A stretch of 64,000 nucleotides of DNA, taken from NCBI RefSeq assembly GCF_017874375.1, contig NZ_JAGGLK010000001.1, positions 496,001 to 560,000 on the forward strand, written 5' to 3'. The translations under genes were made by a program, and so were the position numbers. Origin of the DNA: Methanohalophilus levihalophilus. GTDB taxonomy: Archaea; Halobacteriota; Methanosarcinia; Methanosarcinales; Methanosarcinaceae. Below, piece by piece: positions 26,570-35,611 of this stretch (position 1 is the first letter of the stretch; the number at the start of each line of letters is the position of its first letter). The notes below the pieces were generated by a model. It was not told where the DNA came from, did no database searches, and saw nothing but the letters and a program-made list of their open reading frames with translations.

Positions 26570-27994
26570 TCAGTCTTCAGGGAAATGCTCGATGGCTTCT
26601 GCAAGTTCCTTGTGGTTTTTGGAATACTCATGGATATCAATTCCCTTGAGATATGCTTCACATGACTGGACAAGCGCCCTTGCTCCATCCTGAGTTCCAC
26701 CGGGGTGTGCATGAACACCTGAACCCATTGTTGTGATGAAATCCACGTTGCCCATTACATCGATAAAGGGTTTGAGCCTGACAGGGTTAAGTCCACCGGA
26801 TACGATTGGACAGCACTTTTTCATTGCTCTCCAGCTGTCTTCCTCGAGGATTACATGATGAGCCATGTCTTCGTGGACAAGACTGATTGCATCCTTGTCG
26901 GAATCCATTATTTTGGCCCATGACTGGTTGAAGAAATGGCCGTCGGATTTGAGATACTGGATACCGTGTGCTGCAACAACGTCGTCCTCGGGTGTGCCTT
27001 TCATTTTGCCGACACCGGCTGTTCCGGTGTGGATACCTGAAGCACCTGCAAGCCTTGCGAATTTGGACAGGACGAGTACTGAGAACCCCAGTGGGTTTTC
27101 AGGCCTTGTGAAAGCTCCGTGGCCTGCCCTGTGGAAGTGCAGGAACACATTTGGATACCTGCGCCTGATGGTCTGTACAGCCATCCAGCCGGCGGTGATA
27201 CCGTCAATGAGGAAAGCATAGCTTCCAGGTTCAAAGCCAGCGTTGACTATCATTTCACACCTTTCGATCATTGTGTCGAAGTCAGGTGCTGATACATTGA
27301 ATGAGTGGACTTTCTTCTTTCCGGTTTCCTTGACTGCCTTGTCCATGGCTTCCTTGACGTGGGCTACCATTTTCTCATACGGACAGAAGTCCTGGTTTGC
27401 CTGAGGTTCGTCGTTCTTGACGAAATCCCCGCCGCCAACCCAGAAATCATAGCAAACTTCGGCGTACTCGGCGGATGTAAGTCCCATCTTTGGCTTGACG
27501 ATGGTTCCGAGAATCGGCCTGTCATAGACGTCAAGGTATTTGCGCATGTCGTCCACGGTGAATCCGGGACCGTCATACTGCTCAAGCATGGATGGCGGGA
27601 ACCAGACATCCAGCAGTTTGAGTGCTGCTACTTCTTTCATGCCGAGAATGTTTCCGACGATGTATGTGAGGATGTTCTGGACATTTCCTCCCCTGTCGAA
27701 AAGCCTCCATGGATAAGCTACCCAGACCAGATCCCTCTCAAGATCGAGCTGGTAGACCAGTGCATTCATGGTCCTGGAAAAAGGAGTTTCAGTGTTCACC
27801 TTGAAGTTAGTACCTGTGGATGATTCGGCTGCAATCTCTGCTGCTGCCTGAAGTACATTCAACTTCCCCCCCGGGATCATGTGGAATACCGCTAGAAGAT
27901 ACTCCCCATTGGTGGGTTCGGGAAGATCAAGGTTTACGTATGCTGCCTGTTTGGAATCGAGCGAGTTAACAAGCTCTTCAATAATCGAACTCAT
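26570..27994 (-). CDS. rbcL: ribulose-1,5-bisphosphate carboxylase, form II/III
   Basis: The 474-aa large subunit. Active-site residues are present: Lys167/Lys169 in TIVKPKMGL, the carbamylated Lys193 with Asp195 and Glu196 in GGGDFVKNDEP, His287 in HFHRAGHGA and loop-6 Lys330 in GVGKMKG. Between loop 6 and PIVSGG there is an extra segment of roughly 30 residues (about 345-390, including YLKSDGHFFNQ) that matches the position of the assembly insertion described for Methanococcoides burtonii RuBisCO. In methanogens the enzyme works in AMP/nucleoside recycling. No ribosome-binding site precedes the ATG. The other pathway genes are not here. Confidence 0.96.
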   Translation of the reverse strand: MSSIIEELVNSLDSKQAAYVNLDLPEPTNGEYLLAVFHMIPGGKLNVLQAAAEIAAESSTGTNFKVNTETPFSRTMNALVYQLDLERDLVWVAYPWRLFDRGGNVQNILTYIVGNILGMKEVAALKLLDVWFPPSMLEQYDGPGFTVDDMRKYLDVYDRPILGTIVKPKMGLTSAEYAEVCYDFWVGGGDFVKNDEPQANQDFCPYEKMVAHVKEAMDKAVKETGKKKVHSFNVSAPDFDTMIERCEMIVNAGFEPGSYAFLIDGITAGWMAVQTIRRRYPNVFLHFHRAGHGAFTRPENPLGFSVLVLSKFARLAGASGIHTGTAGVGKMKGTPEDDVVAAHGIQYLKSDGHFFNQSWAKIMDSDKDAISLVHEDMAHHVILEEDSWRAMKKCCPIVSGGLNPVRLKPFIDVMGNVDFITTMGSGVHAHPGGTQDGARALVQSCEAYLKGIDIHEYSKNHKELAEAIEHFPED

Positions 27995-28021
27995 ACTAAT
28001 AGAAAAGACTTGGAATGTATT

Positions 28022-30334
28022 TTAGGTTTTGGAATGTTCAACACTCTTTTTTAGAGTTTCAATTTGTTCTAAAATCTCACGTTTCAACTTTTTATTTTTA
28101 TTATAATCAAGCTCTCCATAATCTTCTGAGTTGAACTTAGTTGAAGCATTCACCAAAAAACTATAAATTTCATCTAAGCAACGCTCTGCTTCATGTGTAA
28201 CTCCAAAATTTCTGCTGGTGCTTGCTTTTACCCCAATTTCATATATTCTAAAAGCTATATCTCTTGTAATTTTGTAATTTTCATTGTTTATTGAAATTTC
28301 AGAAATTGAGCACATCGAATTCAATATTTGATTTATCTTAGAGCGAGCAAACCAAGTTAAATCAAAATCTAGTATATTTATTCCTATGTTACTTAAAGCA
28401 GAAATCGAGTAAAAAGCTTCTTTGTTTAGACCATTGAGTATAGATTTACTGCCAATTTTTTCAAGTGTCTTGATTGAGAAATTGGAATCGAGTAATGTAT
28501 CCATTTGTTCTTGATTTCTAATGTTTATTTCAGATATTTGTATTGATTTGATAATAGTTGGTAATAGGAAATAATAATCTTCTATATAGTGATCAATCAT
28601 CAATATTCCTATTTCTTCAAGAACTTTGGAAGAGCTGATTGTTGAATAAAACATGTTGGAGTCAACAGAACATTTTCTTGCAAGCTCGTTAATCGTGCCA
28701 ATTGTTTCCGAAACAACATCTGTATTTCCATCCATTAGTGCAATTATTGTGATTGAACCTAAATTTTTTATAAATGCAGAAGCTGCAGAATCTAACTTAT
28801 TATTAACTAGTGAATCGCCATATCTGTAGAAAGGATCAATCCGATGGGTTGAAGCTTTTGCATTGTCTTTTTTTAGTAGCAATTTTTCAATATCTAAAAA
28901 TGCAAATGAAATTTTTAGGCAAACATCCTCCATACGTCGGTCGGCAGACTCATTTCCTATGTGAACATAAGAAAAAGATAAAGCTTCGAGATCAAGTATT
29001 CCATTGTTAGGTTCCAATTCGTATTCATCATACATTTGCACATAATAATTGAAGAAATCTAAAACTGTCTCTACGGCTTCCTCTAGATTATTCTTTGCTG
29101 CCAGAACTCCTATTTTTTCCAATAGCGATAGTGTTAGAATATTTGTGTGAGAATTAATGCTATATACTCCGTTTTCTCCAAGCAGATTGCAAATAAGCTT
29201 TGTAACTTCTTCTGAACCCCCTTTTGCTGCTGTTATACCAATATATCCAATATCTTCAAAAAGATCGCTTAAATAAATTCTTTTTTTAAAGTCATCCAGT
29301 TGTTTATTGTCAATTATGCTCTCGGTTTTTTTCTGAAGCAAATACAAACCATATTTAGTAGTTTCAAAATCAGAATTTCTAGCAGAACTTTTTAAAATGT
29401 CTAATACAGCATGAACTGGTTTTTTTGAGGACGACAATGTGTGCTCATTTTCAGCTTTGTTTAAGATATCCTCATATGCAGATTCAATTATGTCAGGATG
29501 GTCTATTTTTTCAGAAAGTAGTCCAAGTGTCAAATAGGGATTAAATAAATCAAGTGTTCGTTTAATGTAAATATACAACGAAAAGAGACAAAAAATTCCG
29601 AGAGCATATGTGATTTGTATCTGGATTTCTATATTTTCAGCAACAACCCTATCCTATAGACTTGACGCTTCGATTTGCTTAATCACAAATAAACCAAATA
29701 TTATTGATAGCATATATGTAAATAATAATATATATAAATCAGGATTTGTCTTCCAATCTTTAAAAAATTCGATGACTCGAGTTGAATAAGTCGTTGATAA
29801 ATGTTGTATAGCTACTAAACTAAGAGTAACCACTATTGCCATTATAGCTGCTTCACTTTGTACTAAAGCACTTAGCATGTACAGTGCACTATCTGTACTC
29901 GTTAGTTCATCGGATTTTCTTGCTATTATTAAAAAAAATGTGGAAATAACCACAATTGTAACTAAATAAATTTGACATTTTTGAAGGAATGAATTGTTGT
30001 TCTTAGTTATTTTAACTTTTTTAAACAAGTCTACTGCAAATGGAAACATCAAGATTAAGATAGTAAAAAATACAGCTATACTAGTAAAAATCGAATCTGT
30101 GGACAAATTTAGACCATATGCAATAAATAAGAAAGATAAACTCATCAAAAACAAATAGATTTTCAGTACAACTAAAAAGAGATGTAATGTCGGCGATTTG
30201 ACATGTGAAATTTGAAAGAAATATGAATAAATAGATAATATTTGATCTAGAATCATTTTAACTGTGATTTCTTTAATTAAATATAAATTTATGTAAAATA
30301 GCAGTCTACTAAAAAAAGAATAAACAGGAAGCAC
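28022..30334 (-). CDS. DUF2254-like membrane protein read through an in-frame TAG
   Basis: Two open stretches (30334-29657 and 29653-28022) are in the same frame and separated only by TAG at 29654-29656. Before the TAG lie four hydrophobic segments with the family-like stretch SEAAIMAIVVTLSLVAIQHL. Directly after it comes another membrane helix (IQITYALGIFCLFSLYIYI), then about 500 residues of soluble helical protein. DUF2254 proteins have just this order, with the last helix before the soluble part, so the two stretches make one 770-residue protein. The second stretch has no good start of its own upstream of that helix. The TAG falls in the loop before the final helix. I read it as decoded UAG (pyrrolysine), with recent nonsense mutation as the alternative. 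The region is A+T-rich. Confidence 0.75.
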
Positions 30335-30371
30335 ACAAGCTTCCCATTTATCCTAAAGAGACCAAATTAAA

Positions 30372-31121
30372 TTACCTAATTAAATAAACCACATACACGG
30401 ACATTGAAACAGTTGACTCCCCGGGCATGATTGGGGTAGAACTGCCGACGCCTTCGTCAAATGCGGCTTCTTCTGCGACGTCGAAGTACATCCTTGGGCT
30501 GAAGCCATCACTGATTGATGAGGACTGCACACCAACTATCCTGACGCCCAGGCTGTCGGCGAGCATCTCGGCTTTTGCGGATGCATCTGCTACTGCTTCG
30601 TCAATCAGCTCCTCACGAAGCTCTTCCTGCATCTCATCGGAAACTAAGAAGGAAACACCGCCTATCTGGTTGGCTCCGGCTGCTGCAGACCTGTCGATGA
30701 TATCGCTCAGGAGTTCAAGATCAGTGGTTGTAACCTCTACACTGTTGGAAGCGGAGTAACCCTCTACTGTGCGTACCCCATCGTAGTTGTAGATTGGATA
30801 AACAGAAACATAGGACGTCCTGATATCCTTATCCTCCAGACCAAGAGCCTCAAGCTCCTCCAGAACGGCTGTCATAATAGCTGCGTTTTCAGCGGATGCT
30901 TCTGCGGAAGTATCAGCTTCGATTACTACACCGATGTTAATTGATGCAGTATCAGGAACCACCTTTATCTCGGAGCTTCCACTCATCTCAATTGTGTTTT
31001 CTGAAACTCCCTGCACAGAAGTACCTGAACCTGCAAACAAAGCTGCAGCCATCAGTACAAGAGCTATGGACAGGGCCAATACAACGTAAAATAATTTACT
31101 ATTCGAGTTTTCTTGTGTCAT
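30372..31121 (-). CDS. SIMPL-domain (DUF541) exported protein
   Basis: A 249-aa protein with one N-terminal membrane anchor (residues 10-30) and a SIMPL domain outside (about 42-245). Family marks are SGSSEIKVVPDTASINIGV at the start, the YSASNSVEVTT strand and a late VSMSVYVVYLI. SIMPL proteins resemble BP26/OMP28, and their role is not established in archaea. GAGGTG lies six bases before the ATG. It appears to be transcribed alone, divergent from the flavodoxin. Confidence 0.9.
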   Translation of the reverse strand: MTQENSNSKLFYVVLALSIALVLMAAALFAGSGTSVQGVSENTIEMSGSSEIKVVPDTASINIGVVIEADTSAEASAENAAIMTAVLEELEALGLEDKDIRTSYVSVYPIYNYDGVRTVEGYSASNSVEVTTTDLELLSDIIDRSAAAGANQIGGVSFLVSDEMQEELREELIDEAVADASAKAEMLADSLGVRIVGVQSSSISDGFSPRMYFDVAEEAAFDEGVGSSTPIMPGESTVSMSVYVVYLIR

Positions 31122-31270
31122 ACATCACACCTCATCATAGTTTACTAAGAAATAATAGGCACTATAAGCTTATATTCTTGTCTTAAACTACAGGTTAAAT
31201 TGAACTTATCATCCCGATAAAATAAGGTCTATTGCTGCTGATTTAATTGTTTATTTCAAAATAGAATTTA

Positions 31271-31293
31271 GTATCATATTTTGGAAGTGATAC
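31271..31293. promoter_or_regulatory. inverted repeat upstream of the flavodoxin gene
   Basis: GTATCA (31271-31276) and TGATAC (31288-31293) form a six-plus-six inverted repeat with an 11-base spacer, 20 bases upstream of the likely TATA box (TTTATAAAC at 31311-31319). The position suits a transcription activator or repressor site. Confidence 0.35.
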
Positions 31294-31362
31294 AACTTAC
31301 TAACCCCTTTGTTTATAAACCTGTAAAACCAATTATTTTTATCAGTTATAGGGTGGGATTTC

Positions 31363-31860
31363 ATGAAGACATTAGTAACCTACATGACACAAACAGGAAA
31401 CACACAGAAAATAGCAGAAGCAATTTTTGATGGAATTACCGATGAAAAGGATATCAAGGACATTAACGACATAAGCAGCTTTGAAGGCTATGACCTTGTA
31501 TTTGTAGGCTTTCCGGTACTGCAGTTCAATATTCCAGAGAATGTCTCAAAATTTGTTTCTGAAAATGTAGCTGGCAAGAATATTGCATTCTTCATGACAC
31601 ATGGTGTTCCTGAAGGCTTTGAAGCCATTAAGTCATGGACAGGATCAACAAAGGACATCGCAGCCTCTGGAAACTTACTTGGTACATTTGACTGCCAGGG
31701 TAAAGTTGCACAGCCAATCATAGAAAGGCTCGAAAAGTCCGATGACCCCGAGATGCAGGCATTTGCAAAAATGGCGGCAGCAGCACCAAACAAACCTGAT
31801 GAAACCAGTTTCCAAAAAGCAAAGGAATTTGCAAAGGAAATTCAGGCAAAGGTCCAGTGA
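31363..31860 (+). CDS. flavodoxin-family protein
   Basis: A 165-aa FMN-binding electron carrier. The phosphate-binding loop is TYMTQTGNTQKIAEA at residues 5-19, followed by the flavodoxin strand order (LVFVGFPV, IAFFMTHGVP). The tail carries an amphipathic helix rich in Ala and Lys. GGGTGGG lies upstream of the ATG. It is followed 61 bases later by a small Cys-containing protein gene on the same strand, possibly co-transcribed. Confidence 0.92.
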   Translation: MKTLVTYMTQTGNTQKIAEAIFDGITDEKDIKDINDISSFEGYDLVFVGFPVLQFNIPENVSKFVSENVAGKNIAFFMTHGVPEGFEAIKSWTGSTKDIAASGNLLGTFDCQGKVAQPIIERLEKSDDPEMQAFAKMAAAAPNKPDETSFQKAKEFAKEIQAKVQ

Positions 31861-31921
31861 CCTAAACCCTGTCCTTTTTTTACTTTTTGGATTTGGCAAC
31901 TACAAAAAGGAGATATATCAG

Positions 31922-32113
31922 ATGGCAGACCGAAAAGCTCCGGTTTTCTGTGAGAAATATTGCATTATCTGTAAAGGTGCACGCAGTGGAAACAGTATTT
32001 GCAAGTCACTCCAAAACATCGAGTTGAAGATTACTGGCCCAAATGGTTGTCCATGGGGCAAAGCACGAACCAGCTACTATGGCGTCACTCCTGATCAGCC
32101 AGTTCCAAAATAA
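31922..32113 (+). CDS. 63-aa cysteine-containing protein
   Basis: It starts MADRKAPVFCEKYCIICKG. Five cysteines (FCEKYCIIC, ICK, GCPW) could bind a metal or Fe-S cluster. AAGGAG lies nine bases before the ATG. A longer frame reading in from inside the flavodoxin gene is not needed. Its position directly behind a flavodoxin suggests a redox role (inference). Family not recognised. Confidence 0.75.
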   Translation: MADRKAPVFCEKYCIICKGARSGNSICKSLQNIELKITGPNGCPWGKARTSYYGVTPDQPVPK

Positions 32114-32170
32114 TTTTTAAAAAAGAGCATGTGTATAAGGAACAAAGAGGAAGGAAGATGGGGGTAAATC

Positions 32171-32752
32171 TTATTTTTTCCCGGCCAGCTTCCTGCATTC
32201 CTCATGCCTGAAGCAGCCAACTTCATGATCATTAACCATCCCCACAGCCTGCATGAAGGCATAGATTATAGTAGGCCCGACAAAAGAAAATCCTCTTTTC
32301 TTCAGATCTTTGGTTATCTTCTCAGATAACTCAGTGGATGCGGGAATCTCACTCATGGACTTGAAAGAGTTCTGTACGGGTTGATAGTCAACAAAACCCC
32401 AGATATACCTGTCAAAAGACCTGAATTCATCCACAATATCAATGAATGCCCTTGCATTAGTTATTGCAGACAGGATTTTCCGTCTGTTGCGTATGATGCC
32501 ACTGTCCTGCATCAACTCCTCGACTTTCTTATCATCATAGGCCGCCACCCGATGAAAATCAAAACCATCAAATGCGTTCCTGTAATTTTCCCTTCTTTTC
32601 AGGATGATATCCCAGCTCAAACCTGCCTGTGCACCTTCCAGTAGCAGGAATTCAAAAAGAATCCTGTCATCATGCACAGGTACACCCCAATGTTTGTCGT
32701 GATATTCTTTTTCAAGGTCATTCCAGCCTGCCCACTCGCACCGATGTTTCAT
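32171..32752 (-). CDS. tag: DNA-3-methyladenine glycosylase I
   Basis: A 193-aa base-excision repair enzyme that removes 3-methyladenine. It shows the family start RCEWAG, then HDDRILFEFLLLEGAQAGLSW, the NRRKILSAITNA helix and the zinc-binding end (HEVGCFRHEEC). I chose the ATG at 32752, which has a TATA-like TTATAAT about 26 bases upstream and no ribosome-binding site, so it is probably leaderless. A TTG fifteen codons earlier is less likely. Confidence 0.93.
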   Translation of the reverse strand: MKHRCEWAGWNDLEKEYHDKHWGVPVHDDRILFEFLLLEGAQAGLSWDIILKRRENYRNAFDGFDFHRVAAYDDKKVEELMQDSGIIRNRRKILSAITNARAFIDIVDEFRSFDRYIWGFVDYQPVQNSFKSMSEIPASTELSEKITKDLKKRGFSFVGPTIIYAFMQAVGMVNDHEVGCFRHEECRKLAGKK

Positions 32753-32829
32753 AATAAAGAGAGGGGTTTTCGGGGTATTATAATTAATCCGGGGCAAACT
32801 TCCAACACAGGATAGGGGTCTGTAAAAGT

Positions 32830-33081
32830 TTATTTGTATTTCAGTAAGCGAAAAAGGCCTCTGGATGGTTTATATATCCTGTCGGGAAAGTGTTCAACAA
32901 GTTTCCAGATACATCCGTTGACAGTTTTCGGATGAAAAGCGGGATCTGAATCCTGAATCGCTGAAAGCAGATCCGACCAGTGCATACCTTCCGGATGCCT
33001 CTCAAGCAACTCAAATGCCTTTGCGTTTATCCGCTCAGTGACTTTGGATGATTGGAAACCTGGTTCAGACGATTGGAACAT
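32830..33081 (-). CDS. 83-aa winged-helix protein
   Basis: A basic small protein whose core (residues 17-80) has a winged-helix pattern resembling HARE-HTH-type domains: RINAKAFELLERHPEGMHWS, then KTVNGCIWKLVEHFPDRIYK and the closing strand GLFRLL. Probably a DNA-binding protein. It lies between the glycosylase and a histidine kinase, all on the minus strand, with gaps of roughly 75 bases. Confidence 0.65.
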   Translation of the reverse strand: MFQSSEPGFQSSKVTERINAKAFELLERHPEGMHWSDLLSAIQDSDPAFHPKTVNGCIWKLVEHFPDRIYKPSRGLFRLLKYK

Positions 33082-33157
33082 GCACAGGATATTTCTTTTA
33101 TATCAATAACTGTTTTTCCGCAAAGCCGGTTTTGAAAGGAATAAGGGGCATTTCTAC

Positions 33158-35044
33158 TCAGGGATTTTCATTTAAAGGAATAGTAAATGAAAAAGTACTG
33201 CCCTCTCCACACTTGCTTTCGACCCAGATATCCCCACCATGCATTTCCACGTATTTCTTTACCAATGTTAACCCCAGTCCTGTTCCACCATATTGACGAC
33301 TGGTAGAAGAATCAACCTGCCTGAAAGGTTCAAAAATATACCTTAATTTTTCTTCAGGAATACCGATACCAGTGTCTGAAACGGAAATCTGGACTTTATC
33401 CTCAGCTATTTTTGCATTAACACACACCCTTCCATTTTCAGGTGTGAACTTAATTGCATTGCTTAACAGATTGTAAAGAATTCCCTTGAACTTGATTTTT
33501 TCAGCAAAAATTCTGATATCAATAAACTCAATACTAAATCGGAGATGAATAGACTTCTTATATGCAAGAGGAGTCATTAAAAGCTGAACTTCATCAAGCA
33601 CTTCCGGAAGGGAAATGTTTTCCGGCTCAAAAGACATTTTTCCAGCTTCAATTTTTGACAGATCCAGCACATCGTTGATAAGTTCCAGCAAATGTTTTCC
33701 GCTTTTCACAACGTTGTTTGCATAGTGCGTCTGCTTCTCGTTGAGTTCACCGGTCTTCTTCATGAGAAGCACTTCTGAAAATCCGATTATTGAGTTAAGT
33801 GGTGTCCGCAGCTCATGACTCATATTGGCAAGGAATTCGGATTTTGTCCTGTTTGCAGCCTCCGCTTCCAATTTAGAAGCAATCAACATATTTCTTGCTT
33901 TGTTTTGAATTGTAACATCTTCACCGGAACTTAATGTTCCTATGATTTTTCCATTTTGATCCTTTAAAACCGAATTTTGCCATCTAATAGTCCTCTCTTC
34001 ACCTTCTTTTGTGACAATACTGGTTTCTATGGTTCTATTAGTTTCAGTGTTGCCATCCATTAGTTCATTGAAAATCCTCAAAATATCGGATTTAGTTCTT
34101 TCAGGAATAAAATTATCAAACCAATTCAAACCGATTAGTTCATCCTGAGAATAGCCAAGCACCTCTTCTGCTTTTTTATTTGCCAGGGTTATACGTCTAG
34201 TTTCATCTATTGCAATAAACATTGAACCGGCAATGTTCAGGTAATTTTGAGCCTGCTCCTTTGATCGTTTTAGATTATTAAATAGAGCTTCTTGAGGAAT
34301 CTGTATACTGGACACGACTATTGCCTTGTACATAAAGTAAAAGGCTCCCACTTTCAAAACGTGGCCAGTAAAAATTTGAGAACCAGATAGGTCAGCATAT
34401 ATTGTAAAGGACAATTCCGCAAGAATAGAGAAGATGATTGAAACAATCAGATAATTTAATATTCGTGAGTTAATCAGCTCACGCTTTTTGTAGAACATGA
34501 AAATCGATAAAAGAAAAATAATGGAGATTATGTGTTCACTGTAAATTTTATAATCTGTTACCCCTGCTCCTTCAACGTAACATATTGGAAAATTAGAAGA
34601 AAAAATCAAGTATGCAAAGAAAATTGTCAGCAATAAGTATGCAATTACTGTTCTTTTTCCATGAACGAACTTACTGACAAAGAAAGTGGCAGTCAGCAAG
34701 GAAAAGCTCTCTAAGTATCGTGCGTTTATCCAAAACTGTAGAAAAAGATTGGTGTTTGCTTCAGGAAGCAAATTCATTCCTTCATAGGAAATGAGATGCA
34801 ACAAATCAAAAACACCAACAAAAACATATGCGATTCCTAAAAAAAACAAATAGCTCCTTTCGATTCGATCATGAGAATTCCATACAATAGTAAAAAGACA
34901 AAGAATTATCAAAATTCCAAAAAGATCAGCCAGGGAATGAAACAAACGAAGATCGTACAAACTTATCTCATAGAATATGAGAAAAATGAAGAAAAGTGCA
35001 AGACTCTCAAATAGTAAAGCCTTTTTTTCTTTGAGATTTATCAT
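33158..35044 (-). CDS. MASE3-PAS sensor histidine kinase
   Basis: A 628-aa protein. The N-terminal MASE3-type membrane sensor has about eight helices (residues 10-245, with YLFFLGIAYVFVGVFDLLHL). A PAS domain (about 265-385), HisKA with the phosphorylated His in NMSHELRTPLNSIIGF, and a HATPase domain (N box NLLSNAIKFT, G1 DTGIGIP, G2 GGTGLGL) follow. I chose the ATG at 35044 because GAGGAG lies five bases upstream. It has no receiver domain and no response regulator nearby. The kinase core is nearly the same as that of the 51590-54232 kinase, although the sensors differ completely. Confidence 0.94.
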   Translation of the reverse strand: MINLKEKKALLFESLALFFIFLIFYEISLYDLRLFHSLADLFGILIILCLFTIVWNSHDRIERSYLFFLGIAYVFVGVFDLLHLISYEGMNLLPEANTNLFLQFWINARYLESFSLLTATFFVSKFVHGKRTVIAYLLLTIFFAYLIFSSNFPICYVEGAGVTDYKIYSEHIISIIFLLSIFMFYKKRELINSRILNYLIVSIIFSILAELSFTIYADLSGSQIFTGHVLKVGAFYFMYKAIVVSSIQIPQEALFNNLKRSKEQAQNYLNIAGSMFIAIDETRRITLANKKAEEVLGYSQDELIGLNWFDNFIPERTKSDILRIFNELMDGNTETNRTIETSIVTKEGEERTIRWQNSVLKDQNGKIIGTLSSGEDVTIQNKARNMLIASKLEAEAANRTKSEFLANMSHELRTPLNSIIGFSEVLLMKKTGELNEKQTHYANNVVKSGKHLLELINDVLDLSKIEAGKMSFEPENISLPEVLDEVQLLMTPLAYKKSIHLRFSIEFIDIRIFAEKIKFKGILYNLLSNAIKFTPENGRVCVNAKIAEDKVQISVSDTGIGIPEEKLRYIFEPFRQVDSSTSRQYGGTGLGLTLVKKYVEMHGGDIWVESKCGEGSTFSFTIPLNENP

Positions 35045-35129
35045 ATGCACTCCTCTAGAATTGCACAATTGCAACACACGTTTTTAAGCAAAATGATAGT
35101 TCTACTAAGCATACATCAGAACCATATAT

Positions 35130-35141
35130 AAGTATATACTT
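35130..35141. promoter_or_regulatory. palindromic TATA region of the MASE3 kinase gene
   Basis: AAGTATATACTT is a perfect 12-base palindrome overlapping a likely TATA element (ACTTATATAT on the minus strand), about 90 bases before the start at 35044. A similar palindrome precedes the kinase gene ending at 40806. The rest of 35045-35349 is A+T-rich with no gene seen. Confidence 0.35.
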
Positions 35142-35349
35142 ATTAATAAAAAAAATTCAAAAGCTATTTTTTACTATGGTATTTAGTAGATATTGAAGAG
35201 ATAAACATTATTTTTTCTCTCTGTCTCCTTTATAGCTTCAAAATACAGTATACCAAAATAAAGATTAATTGCAGTATTTCACATATGTAGAAAAGAGAAA
35301 GAAAGTAAGCAAGTAATACATGTGTAAAGATATTACTGAAAAACTTGCC

Positions 35350-35502
35350 TCATAAATATCCAGGCATGCAAAGATACTTCATATCATTTGATACCCGTCC
35401 ACAATTCTTACAATAGTATTTTGCATCCACGACACGTTTTTTAAACTCATCCCCTTCATTTATTATGTCCTCTTTTTTCCACACACACATATTTTTTGAC
35501 AT
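35350..35502 (-). CDS. 50-aa protein with a CxxC knuckle
   Basis: It reads MSKNMCVWKKEDIINEG with a later YYCKNCGRVSND and a third cysteine pair partner in YLCMPGYL, which could form a small zinc site. GAGGTG lies six bases before the ATG at 35502. The good ribosome-binding site and zinc-finger pattern make it a convincing small gene, although nothing indicates its function. Confidence 0.65.
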   Translation of the reverse strand: MSKNMCVWKKEDIINEGDEFKKRVVDAKYYCKNCGRVSNDMKYLCMPGYL

Positions 35503-35611
35503 CTGCGACACCTCATAATGATATATCCAAAAAAATGAATTATAGAGGGTTTTAATTGCAATACAATTAAACCCTCTTATTGAGCGCTACTTCAAAAGCG
35601 GCCTTTTTTTA

